From contig VBBG01000023.1 in the NCBI GenBank assembly GCA_005882905.1, positions 1 to 21,251 of the forward strand: a DNA stretch of 21,251 bases. The letters are read 5' to 3'. The number at the start of each line of letters is the position of its first letter. Position 1 is the first letter of the stretch. Below the pieces are notes generated by a model that saw nothing but the letters and a program-made list of their open reading frames with translations, was not told the origin of the DNA and searched no databases. Origin of the DNA: Candidatus Bathyarchaeota archaeon (GTDB lineage Archaea > Thermoproteota > Bathyarchaeia > 40CM-2-53-6). Of this stretch, positions 7,764 through 15,388 are shown piece by piece. The position numbers and the translations under genes are program-made.

Positions 7764-10193
7764 TTACGATTCAGCACGAACAGTCGCCGTTGTTCTCTGA
7801 CCTACGGTAGCCTGGAAGTCTATGCCTTCCCATTTGTTCGCCGTGGGCCAGAAGAAGGTGAAGACCATTTTTGAATCTGGAGAAAGTCTGTTCGTTGGCA
7901 GGTCGACGTAGTGGACTCCTAGTCCAGTGTCGATCGTCTTCGAGTCGTTTGTAGTCTGCCAATCGTCAGGGGTCCAGTGAACCATCGCTGGTGCAAGTAC
8001 CTCGATTCTGAGATTCTTTCCCTCTGGCACTGTTCGGCTCTTCTGGTTGAACCTCCAAGAGACGAGTTTCGACGTCGTCTTGTTTTTCTGGTAACGCTCC
8101 ACAGTCTGTGTTGGCATGTCAAAGACTGTCCGCTCGTGTATGGACCTGGCGAGCTTGATGTATTCCGCGTGTGCCCAGACGAGAGGCATCGCCGACCCTG
8201 AAGGACGTCCGTTGCGCAGCCCTCGCTCGGGAATGTCCTCGCTATCCCAGATCTGCTCGGGAATTAGACCGCCAGGACTCGCCTGCGCTTCCATTGTATG
8301 GAGGAGCCGTTCAGCTTCTTCGAGATCTCCCCGTGCCACCTCGTAGTGGCCTCTTTCACCCGCTAGCAAGGGCCATCCCCGCCCCACGCCGTTGCCGTCG
8401 AAGGGAGAGCCGTCATCATGCTCTCCATAGCCGTCAAGGCTGTATCTATGCCAGACCGGACCCGTCTTCGTCTCTTTCCGCAGGGTCGCATCGATGACCT
8501 TGACAGTGTCCAGAATCTTCGGATCTTCAGGTGATCGTAGTCCGTACCTGACCAGGGCGAGTGCATCCACACTTACAATCTGCTCTCCCCGCAGGACATT
8601 CTGTCCGAGAGGCCGGTTCTTTATCGCGACAAACGCCGACGCAGGCATGTCGGATCCAGACCCGTTTGCGGGAGAGATTCTGACATAATAGCCCTTGACT
8701 CCCACTTTCTCTGCGAGATCGGTGCCAGAAACGTAGGTCCAGCGTTCGACATTCTCGTTCCAAATATCTGCCGTCTCTCTGAGATAGTTCGCTAACCCAA
8801 AGTCGCCCTTCTCCTCGGCAAATTCTGCCGCAGCGAGTAACGCTGCTATCTCAGCAGCCAGTGTGAAGGGCGAGTAGCCGCCGTCCTCCTCCCACCTGTC
8901 TTGTTGAGTAACCGGTCCGTTCCGGGCCAGATATGCCGCCGCCCGCCGTACCATCGGCCAAGCGTCGAATCCAGTCAAGGCATCGAGCCGCTTCAGGTGG
9001 TCAGCTACCAATATCGGGAAGGCTGTCTCATCCATCTGGACGCCTCCCCAGTAGGGAGAACCGTCGAGCCACATGTTCTGGAGCCAGTGTCCATCCTCCT
9101 CCTGGGTCGACATCAGATACAGAAGGGTCTCCTTTGCATGCGCAACATCTCCTGAGGCGATGAGCCCGCCAGCGGCATGGGCAAGGTCTCGCGGCCAGAT
9201 CAGATGGTATCCGCCGAGATCGTCGTCGCCCTTGCTGAATCCCCATGGTATCGAGAGGCTGGCGATCACAGCTCCAGGATAGGATTTCTCCTCATGAGTC
9301 CTGAGAACAGTGTTACTGACTCGATAGAGGTCGAAGCCGGACTCGTATTTTGTGTCAAGGTTGACGGTCTTGGAGTATGATTCCAGCCAGGCCCCGACGA
9401 ATGCCTGCTGTACACTGTCGAAGTCTTTGAGCAGGGCGTTTCTCGCCTGTTGTCCCGCCTCTTCCGGTGTACGTCCAAAGGCGAGAGCGGTCACAGACTC
9501 GCCATCACCAGCCAATAAATCAAGTTCGGCGGTTAGCGCGATATTCCCGTCGGGGGCACTAGTGTAAGTCCATGTCATCTTCTTGTTAGCGTTGATATCC
9601 TGCCATCCATCGCTGAATCCGACATATCCACAACTCATTCTTTTGAAAGGCGTAGACGAAGCAAACGCGAGAGCTGTACCTTCCCTCCGGGCGAACAGCA
9701 TCGGGACACCCTTGTAGCTGCCAACCCATCCATCGTTTCCGTATCCTCGGTTAGCGATGTGCGGTGCGAGCAGAGCGTAGACGCCATACTCTTCGAGTTT
9801 ACCTTTGACGGGGTCGAAGTGTACTTTCTGGAGGAGAACGTCTCGTTCTGGGTCCGTGATGACAGTCTTGGTCAACCGGTAATGACCCTTCTTGCATGAG
9901 TTGACGAGCTTGTACGCGGGGACTCCCTGCTCCAATGCAGAGATGCGCCTGATAGTGTCCCGCTTCTCCTCCGAGAAGTACTGGTCCCCGTCCGCGACCA
10001 GGAATTCCATGTCGCGCGTGTTAGCCTGGTCGATTCTCGGGTAGTAGACCTCGTTCAGGATTCCATGGGAAATCGTGAACCAGACCCTGCTTTGGTAGCT
10101 CGCGGAGGTCCCGACACCCTCCTTGGCACTGGAGGTCCATCTAGGTTGGATACCAGGCCAACCCGGAGCCACACCACCGTCTGATGGGTTCAT
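7764..10193 (-). CDS. GH15 glucoamylase (glucan 1,4-alpha-glucosidase)
   Basis: Releases beta-D-glucose from non-reducing ends of glycogen or maltodextrins. The 809-residue protein has an N-terminal beta-sandwich (about 10-270, glucodextranase/glucoamylase N-domain type, with ISHGILNEVYYPRIDQ), an (alpha/alpha)6 catalytic domain (about 290-690) and a C-terminal beta domain (about 705-805). By alignment from memory with bacterial glucoamylases, the general acid is E435 in QDRWEEDGGYSP and the base E646 in GGLIPEQIWD; both are present. GYHLIWPRDLAHA (328-340) and the substrate-pocket region HWLQNMWLDGSPYWGG are also intact. No signal peptide is visible, so it should act inside the cell on stored glycogen. 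A glucodextranase activity is the alternative within the family. First gene of the probable glucoamylase-branching enzyme operon; ATG start. Confidence 0.93.
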   Translation of the reverse strand: MNPSDGGVAPGWPGIQPRWTSSAKEGVGTSASYQSRVWFTISHGILNEVYYPRIDQANTRDMEFLVADGDQYFSEEKRDTIRRISALEQGVPAYKLVNSCKKGHYRLTKTVITDPERDVLLQKVHFDPVKGKLEEYGVYALLAPHIANRGYGNDGWVGSYKGVPMLFARREGTALAFASSTPFKRMSCGYVGFSDGWQDINANKKMTWTYTSAPDGNIALTAELDLLAGDGESVTALAFGRTPEEAGQQARNALLKDFDSVQQAFVGAWLESYSKTVNLDTKYESGFDLYRVSNTVLRTHEEKSYPGAVIASLSIPWGFSKGDDDLGGYHLIWPRDLAHAAGGLIASGDVAHAKETLLYLMSTQEEDGHWLQNMWLDGSPYWGGVQMDETAFPILVADHLKRLDALTGFDAWPMVRRAAAYLARNGPVTQQDRWEEDGGYSPFTLAAEIAALLAAAEFAEEKGDFGLANYLRETADIWNENVERWTYVSGTDLAEKVGVKGYYVRISPANGSGSDMPASAFVAIKNRPLGQNVLRGEQIVSVDALALVRYGLRSPEDPKILDTVKVIDATLRKETKTGPVWHRYSLDGYGEHDDGSPFDGNGVGRGWPLLAGERGHYEVARGDLEEAERLLHTMEAQASPGGLIPEQIWDSEDIPERGLRNGRPSGSAMPLVWAHAEYIKLARSIHERTVFDMPTQTVERYQKNKTTSKLVSWRFNQKSRTVPEGKNLRIEVLAPAMVHWTPDDWQTTNDSKTIDTGLGVHYVDLPTNRLSPDSKMVFTFFWPTANKWEGIDFQATVGQRTTATVRAES

Positions 10194-10253
10194 TCGAACA
10201 AATGTTGGCGGTGCTCTGCTTCAAGCTTTGGGTTCTCAATAATATCAGCATCC

Positions 10254-10288
10254 GCACGCTCACTCAACTGACTATTTGATGCACGCTC
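10254..10288. promoter_or_regulatory. Direct repeat pair GCACGCTC in a divergent promoter region
   Basis: GCACGCTC occurs at 10254-10261 and again at 10281-10288, start to start 27 bases, in the 200-base spacer between the divergent glucoamylase and HAD/gluconate dehydratase units. Related sequence extends to the left of each copy (GCATCC and GATG). TATA-like stretches flank it: AATAATAT (10238-10245) facing the minus-strand gene and ATAATTATT (10314-10322) facing the plus-strand genes. This placement suits a shared operator, but eight bases is short and chance is not excluded. Confidence 0.35.
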
Positions 10289-10379
10289 GGAAAAGGCGTA
10301 ATTAAGTGCCCAGATAATTATTGCTTAGAGTAATGTCAGCCTCTGCCGGATTTGAGCCTAGAAACTTGTAGCTCGATCT

Positions 10380-10384
10380 GGAGG
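10380..10384 (+). promoter_or_regulatory. Shine-Dalgarno sequence GGAGG deciding a TTG start
   Basis: GGAGG ends 10 bases before TTG at 10395. An in-frame stop at 10359 and the absence of any ATG or GTG between it and the HAD motif make the TTG the only sensible start for the downstream gene. Confidence 0.7.
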
Positions 10385-10394
10385 ATTTTGCAGA

Positions 10395-11171
10395 TTGATC
10401 GACGGACTTTCGCTCAAGGCTATCATCTTCGACATGGACGGGACGCTAGTCAGCAGCCTGTCCACCATCATGCACTGCGAAAACGAAATCTCTCTGAAAT
10501 ACAAGAACCAACCTTTGACACTTGAGGATGTCATTGCCAATTTTGGACCACCCGCACGGACAATCATCACAAACATAACCGCCAGTCTCTCAAAGGAACT
10601 ACAGACTCGAGCAGTATCCGACTATTACGAATGCTATAGCAAGGTTGCCCCAAGCAAAGTGTTAGTTTTTCCAGGTGTGATCCCGCTCTTGAAGAGAATC
10701 CGATCGTCAGGCAGACACTTGGCTCTCGTGACGGGAGTGGAGAAGATCATGATGCAGTACACGCTCGATCCTTTCGACTTGTCCAGATTCTTCGAAGCCC
10801 GCGTCACAGCGGACGATGTCCGAAGCGGCAAGCCGGACCCTGAAGGAATCATCCTGGCTCTGAAACAGGTCAAAGTTGAGGCCAAGGAGTCCATGTACAT
10901 CGGCGACTCTCCTGTCGACATTCTTGCGGGAAAGCGAGCTGGAGTTTGGACCGGTGCTGCATTGTGGAGTCCCGAGAACCGAGGAAACCCTACTACCGAA
11001 AATCCCGACCGTGAATTTCGAAGCCTCCAACAACTGTCGGATTTTCTCTTTCCCAAGAGCAGGCGAGATCAAGAACCATACTTCGGCTCGGATCTACCGC
11101 CCACCCGCGACCCTCAATCCAAGAATCCTAGGGTCAAGGTTCATACCGAAAAGTCAAATGATGGGCGCTAG
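10395..11171 (+). CDS. HAD-superfamily phosphatase (phosphoglycolate phosphatase-like)
   Basis: A 258-residue HAD hydrolase. Motif I is FDMDGT (nucleophile D13, acid D15), motif II is the threonine of LALVTG (T113), motif III is K146 in SGKPDPEG, and motif IV is IGDSPVDI (D171, D175). An all-helical C1 cap between residues ~20 and 90 places it with the Gph/beta-phosphoglucomutase branch. The last 40 residues after the core are hydrophilic and charged, longer than usual and without recognised motifs. It ends 15 bases before gluconate dehydratase, so the two are probably co-transcribed. The real substrate is unknown. A phosphosugar or phosphoglycolate/phosphoglycerate-type substrate is reasonable, and a mutase cannot be excluded. 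Confidence 0.85.
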   Translation: MIDGLSLKAIIFDMDGTLVSSLSTIMHCENEISLKYKNQPLTLEDVIANFGPPARTIITNITASLSKELQTRAVSDYYECYSKVAPSKVLVFPGVIPLLKRIRSSGRHLALVTGVEKIMMQYTLDPFDLSRFFEARVTADDVRSGKPDPEGIILALKQVKVEAKESMYIGDSPVDILAGKRAGVWTGAALWSPENRGNPTTENPDREFRSLQQLSDFLFPKSRRDQEPYFGSDLPPTRDPQSKNPRVKVHTEKSNDGR

Positions 11172-11186
11172 GGTTGAATTTGCAAA

Positions 11187-12368
11187 TTGAAGATCACGGG
11201 GATCGAAGTCTACCAGCTCGGCGAACAAGCGTCGCCCGGGAGCGCGACTTGGGCTGGAAACTCAATACTCCTTAAACTAACAACCTCCGACGGCACCGTC
11301 GGCTACGGGGAGGCCGTTCCAACACTCCGGGCCCAGCCCGTAATACAATCCCTCCACGAGGTAGCCCGGGTCTACAAGGGACGAGACCCGCTCGATATGG
11401 AGCTGAACATTCACGAGTGGCACAAGCACGACTTCTACCTCCCAGTCTCGTTCGAGTCAACCACCGCCCTCAGCGCCTTCGACATCGCCTGCTGGGACAT
11501 CGCTGGCAAGCACTTCGGGGCTCCAATACACCAGCTCATTGGGGGCACGTACCGAAACAGGGTTCGCGTCTACGCCAACGGCTGGTACGACAAGTGCGTC
11601 ACGCCAGAACAGTTCGGAACGCGGGCCAAGAAATTCTCCGGCATGGGATATACCGCGTTGAAGTTTGATCCGTTTGGATCTCACTACGACAGTATCGACA
11701 GAAACGGAATCGAGCGGGCCTATGAGAGAGTAAAGGCCGTACGGGACGCGACGAATGGCCGGGTTGACCTCCTCATAGAGCATCATGGAAGGTTCGATCC
11801 TAATTCGGCCATAGCGATCGCACATAGATTGCGGGAATTCGATCCATTATTCATGGAGGAACCAGTCCATCCTGACAACCTTGAAGGGCTCCGGAAATAC
11901 AGAGAAGCTACTGACGTGAGAATAGCCGTAGGGGAGCGAATCCTCACCAAGGAACAAGCCGCCTATATCATCTCAAACAATCTAGCCGACTACATGCAAG
12001 CTGATATCACAAACATCGGTGGCGTAACGGTCGCTCGGAAAGTCGCCGCGATCGCGGAGGCCTACGGCGTGGAGATGGCATTCCACAACGCCTTCGGACC
12101 CGTTCAGAACGCTGTGACTATACAAGTGGACGCGGCGCTTCCGAACTTTCTGATCCAAGAATCATTCTACGACTGTTTTCCAGACTGGAAGAGGCGACTG
12201 GTGAAGGACCAGTCGAAGATCGAAGACGGATACACGACGGTCCCGACACGGCCAGGTCTCGGGGTCGAAGTTGACGAGAAGGTGCTCGAAGACCATCGAG
12301 CGGAGGGACAGGAATACTTCAACCCGGACGAACCCGTCTGGGTGGTCAAGGACACATGGAAAGACTAG
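11187..12368 (+). CDS. gnaD: Gluconate dehydratase (enolase superfamily, MR/MLE type)
   Basis: Dehydrates D-gluconate (possibly also galactonate) to 2-keto-3-deoxygluconate, the entry step of the archaeal Entner-Doudoroff pathways. From memory it closely resembles the Sulfolobus enzyme along its length: SATWA near residue 19, YGEAVPTLR (40-48), YANGWY (129-134), ALKFDPFG (157-164), LIEHHGRF (196-203). Enolase-superfamily metal ligands are visible as E198 (LIEHH), E224 (FMEEPVH) and E250 (VGERI), with D273 and the general acid/base H300 in FHNAFG. The 393-residue length is normal for the family. The start is TTG at 11187: an in-frame stop lies at 11175 and the encoded MKITGIEVYQL aligns with the family N-terminus. 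It sits between the HAD gene (15 bases) and glycerate 2-kinase (72 bases). Other sugar-acid dehydratases of this superfamily are the main alternatives. Confidence 0.9.
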   Translation: MKITGIEVYQLGEQASPGSATWAGNSILLKLTTSDGTVGYGEAVPTLRAQPVIQSLHEVARVYKGRDPLDMELNIHEWHKHDFYLPVSFESTTALSAFDIACWDIAGKHFGAPIHQLIGGTYRNRVRVYANGWYDKCVTPEQFGTRAKKFSGMGYTALKFDPFGSHYDSIDRNGIERAYERVKAVRDATNGRVDLLIEHHGRFDPNSAIAIAHRLREFDPLFMEEPVHPDNLEGLRKYREATDVRIAVGERILTKEQAAYIISNNLADYMQADITNIGGVTVARKVAAIAEAYGVEMAFHNAFGPVQNAVTIQVDAALPNFLIQESFYDCFPDWKRRLVKDQSKIEDGYTTVPTRPGLGVEVDEKVLEDHRAEGQEYFNPDEPVWVVKDTWKD

Positions 12369-12440
12369 CACAAGACTTCTATGTCTTCGTTAAGTTCTAG
12401 CCAGTTGACATATGGCCATTCTACTTATCCGTGACCGGCG

Positions 12441-13808
12441 ATGATTCGAGTCCACGCCCGACTGTCTTCTGGCCGACGCCTCGACAAGCTCCAAGATGAC
12501 GTTCTCGGTGCAATGGACGAAGCTCTCCAGACCGCCAATCCCGCCAGCATCATACGTAGACATGTGCGACTCGACCATGACACACTCCGCGTCGACAAAC
12601 TCAGCTTTCCTCTCAAGCGGGATCAGCGCCTCTTCGTCTTCGGTGCAGGGAAGGCAAGCGGCTACATGGCCGAGGAGATTGAGCGGATTCTTGGGGAGAG
12701 AATCGATGACGGATTCGTAATCATCCCGGACTATCTCCGACCTCGTCCGCGTGGTCATAGGATTCGATATCATCTTGGTACTCATCCCATCCCCTCTCGG
12801 AAGAATACGGATGGGGCCGCACAGATCCTGCGACTGGTGAAGAATTCGACAGCGAACGACCTAATCGTCGTTATCCTGTCAGGCGGAGCCTCAGCGCTCA
12901 TGGACTATCCACTGGAAGGAATAAGTCTGGAAGACGAGCGGAAGACAACCTCGTTGCTCCTCAGATCTGGAACAAACATCCACGAGATCAACACAGTTCG
13001 GAGACACATTTCGCGGGTGAAAGGAGGACGACTGGCAGAGGCAGCCCATGGTGCACGGGTCCTAACGCTCATCATCTCTGATGTTGTAGGAGACCAGATC
13101 GACACGATAGGCTCGGGGCCGACAGCCCCCGACCCAACAACTTATAGTGATGCGAAGCAGGTCCTTGAAAAATACAGTCTCTGGATGAGAATTCCGTCTC
13201 ACGTAAGAAAAACAATAATGACGGGAATCAACGGGGTTCTAGCGGAAACGCCCAAACAAGGGGACAGAGCGTTCAGATACGTCAACAACGTTATCGTGGG
13301 ATGCAACAGAGAAAGCTGCCGCGCAGCAGCGTCCTATCTGAACAAGGAGGGCTACCATTCACAGGTTTTGTCAACTCGCATCGTGGGGGAGGCTCGCGAG
13401 GCAGGTCGAATATTGGGATCAGTCGCTACCGACATTCATGACAACGGATTACCGATTTCGCCACCAGCCGCGCTGACATCAGGGGGAGAGACTACCGTGA
13501 CCGTGAAGGGCAATGGCAAAGGTGGAAGAAACCAAGAGTTGGCCTTGGCGGCGGCTGCCTCGATTGCTGGCTACGAGCGCATAGTAGTCGGTTCTATAGC
13601 TACGGACGGGGTCGACGGTCCGACCGACGCGGCGGGTGCCATTGCCGATGGAACAACGGTCAAGCGTGGCAAAAGGTTTGGAATGGACGCGGAGGATTAT
13701 ATCCGGAAGAATGACTCGTACAACTATTTCCGGAGACTCGGAGATCTGATCATGACCGGTCCAACCGGAACGAATGTGAACGACATCATGATCATTGTGG
13801 CAAAATAG
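12441..13808 (+). CDS. Glycerate 2-kinase (DUF4147/MOFRL family)
   Basis: Phosphorylates D-glycerate to 2-phosphoglycerate with ATP, the step that returns the non-phosphorylative Entner-Doudoroff branch to lower glycolysis. The 455-residue protein has the N-terminal glycerate kinase domain with FVFGAGKAS (K71), LSGGASAL (146-153), EINTVRRHISRVKGG (182-196) and a SDVVGDQIDTIGSGPTAPDP stretch. A C-terminal MOFRL domain follows, with GGRNQELAL and ATDGVDGPTDAAGA. These are the hallmarks of the archaeal/bacterial class II (2-phosphoglycerate-forming) kinases. ATG start at 12441 without an obvious Shine-Dalgarno sequence; the first ~15 residues are not conserved, so the start could be later. The 72-base gap to gluconate dehydratase may contain its own promoter. 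Confidence 0.9.
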   Translation: MIRVHARLSSGRRLDKLQDDVLGAMDEALQTANPASIIRRHVRLDHDTLRVDKLSFPLKRDQRLFVFGAGKASGYMAEEIERILGERIDDGFVIIPDYLRPRPRGHRIRYHLGTHPIPSRKNTDGAAQILRLVKNSTANDLIVVILSGGASALMDYPLEGISLEDERKTTSLLLRSGTNIHEINTVRRHISRVKGGRLAEAAHGARVLTLIISDVVGDQIDTIGSGPTAPDPTTYSDAKQVLEKYSLWMRIPSHVRKTIMTGINGVLAETPKQGDRAFRYVNNVIVGCNRESCRAAASYLNKEGYHSQVLSTRIVGEAREAGRILGSVATDIHDNGLPISPPAALTSGGETTVTVKGNGKGGRNQELALAAAASIAGYERIVVGSIATDGVDGPTDAAGAIADGTTVKRGKRFGMDAEDYIRKNDSYNYFRRLGDLIMTGPTGTNVNDIMIIVAK

Positions 13809-13876
13809 GCAAGCCCACGATGGATCGTTCGTTACTGTTCCCTGTCTCTGACAATTCGTATGGACGAGGGGTCAGG

Positions 13877-15382
13877 CTAACCTTTGTAGGGAAAGAGGTA
13901 GGATAGACTGGGTTTATCGTTCCAGTCCACATAGCACGTCTTCAGCTGTGTATAACATTCCAGCCCATACCTTGAGCCCTCGGCGCCAAGTCCGGACTGT
14001 CGATATCCAGTGTGAGCCCCCTGCAACTGTTCCGGCCCGACCTGGTTGATGTAGGACTCGCCAAACTTGATCTGGTTCATAGCCTTCAAGACCCGAGTAC
14101 TATCCTTCGTGAACACGTACGAAGCCAGCCCGTACTTTGAGTCGTTGGCGTACTCGATGGCTTTGTCGAAACTGTCAACCTCGAGGATCGGCACGACGGG
14201 ACCGAAGATTTCGTCTTGGACAAGGGGCGACTTCTGTTTGACATCCTCTATGATTGTCGGTTCGAAGAACCAGCCCTCATCTGGCGATTGCGGTCTGTCG
14301 CCGCCGATGATTATCTTGTCTCCTTCCTGTCTCGCCTTCCGAACGAAGCTCATGCTTGTCTCTCTCTCCTCCTTGCTGACCATCGGCCCAAGGTCTGTGT
14401 CAGACTCGAGGGGATTGCCGATTTTCAAATCCTTGGCCATGCGGACGAATGCAGGAACAAACTTGTCCTTGATCTTCTCGTCCACGTACATTCGTTCCGA
14501 GCAGATGCAAGTCTGGCCACAATTCCAGAACCGGGCCCAGATGGCACACTTCACCGCCCAGGCAATATCCGCATCGTGCCAGACGATGAACGGTGCCTTG
14601 CCACCCAGCTCAAGGACGAGCTTGGGAAGATGATTCGAAGCATGTTGCATGATTGTTCGCCCAGCGTCAGTACTGCCGGTCATCGTAACCAGACCGGTGA
14701 TCCTGTTTGTTACCAGCTCATCGCCAACATCTGACCCACTACCTGTCACGACATTTACCACGCCCTCCGGGAAGCCCGCCTCTCCCATCAGCCGCACCAT
14801 CTCGAGCGTGCTTAGGGGAGTGTTGCTAGAGGGCTTCGTCACAACGGTATTCCCGGTGATCAAAGCCGGAGCAAGCTTCCTCGCGACGGTGGCAGAAGGA
14901 AAGTTCCAAGGAGTTATCGATGCGACCACCCCGATCGGCAACTTCAATATCATGATCGACTGTCGAGGGTTCTCGCTGGGCAGAAGATCGCCCTCGATCC
15001 TCCGCGCAAACTCGGCGTAATAGTCGAAGTTCGACGCTGCTCCGTCTATCTCTCCCCTCGCCTCGAACAACGGTTTTCCCTGCTCAGAGGTCAGGATTCT
15101 CGCAAGCCGCTCCTTGTCTCTCCGTATCAGCTGCGCAGTCTGGTGGAGGAAGGAGGCGCGCCGGACCGGTGCAAGGTCTTCCCATTCGGGCTGAGCCTCC
15201 TCCGCCGCCTCAAGCGCGGACTTTGTCTGTTCCCGACTCGCCTTCGGAACGGATGCGATCACCTTCTCAGTGGCCGGGTTGACGATATTGATTTTCTCTT
15301 CGCTTTCCGAGTCAACCCAATCACCGTTGATGAACATCTGGTACCGGTTCCCTGACACCTGCGCAGGTTTCGCTCGAGCCAT
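13877..15382 (-). CDS. NAD(P)-dependent aldehyde dehydrogenase, probable glyceraldehyde dehydrogenase
   Basis: A full-length 501-residue ALDH-superfamily enzyme. Conserved residues are N160 in ITPWNFP, K183 in VTKPSS, the general base E258 in LVLELGGKAPF, and the catalytic cysteine C292 in NCGQTC; EIFGPVVP and GLGAEGSRYG near the C-terminus are also intact. Family membership does not fix the substrate: lactaldehyde, succinate semialdehyde, ketoglutarate semialdehyde and non-phosphorylating GAPDH-type relatives look alike. Here it follows the KDG aldolase by 6 bases in the same operon and faces glycerate 2-kinase, so oxidation of D-glyceraldehyde to glycerate is the best inference, as shown for ALDH-type glyceraldehyde dehydrogenases in Thermoplasma and Picrophilus. 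The ribosome site GTGAG overlaps the upstream TGA stop, implying translational coupling. Confidence 0.9.
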   Translation of the reverse strand: MARAKPAQVSGNRYQMFINGDWVDSESEEKINIVNPATEKVIASVPKASREQTKSALEAAEEAQPEWEDLAPVRRASFLHQTAQLIRRDKERLARILTSEQGKPLFEARGEIDGAASNFDYYAEFARRIEGDLLPSENPRQSIMILKLPIGVVASITPWNFPSATVARKLAPALITGNTVVTKPSSNTPLSTLEMVRLMGEAGFPEGVVNVVTGSGSDVGDELVTNRITGLVTMTGSTDAGRTIMQHASNHLPKLVLELGGKAPFIVWHDADIAWAVKCAIWARFWNCGQTCICSERMYVDEKIKDKFVPAFVRMAKDLKIGNPLESDTDLGPMVSKEERETSMSFVRKARQEGDKIIIGGDRPQSPDEGWFFEPTIIEDVKQKSPLVQDEIFGPVVPILEVDSFDKAIEYANDSKYGLASYVFTKDSTRVLKAMNQIKFGESYINQVGPEQLQGAHTGYRQSGLGAEGSRYGLECYTQLKTCYVDWNDKPSLSYLFPYKG

Positions 15383-15388
15383 CGTATC

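Noticed and set aside
11760..11800. GGTTCGATCC resembling a tRNA T-arm
   Set aside because: It lies inside the well-supported gluconate dehydratase coding sequence and no acceptor or anticodon stem surrounds it.
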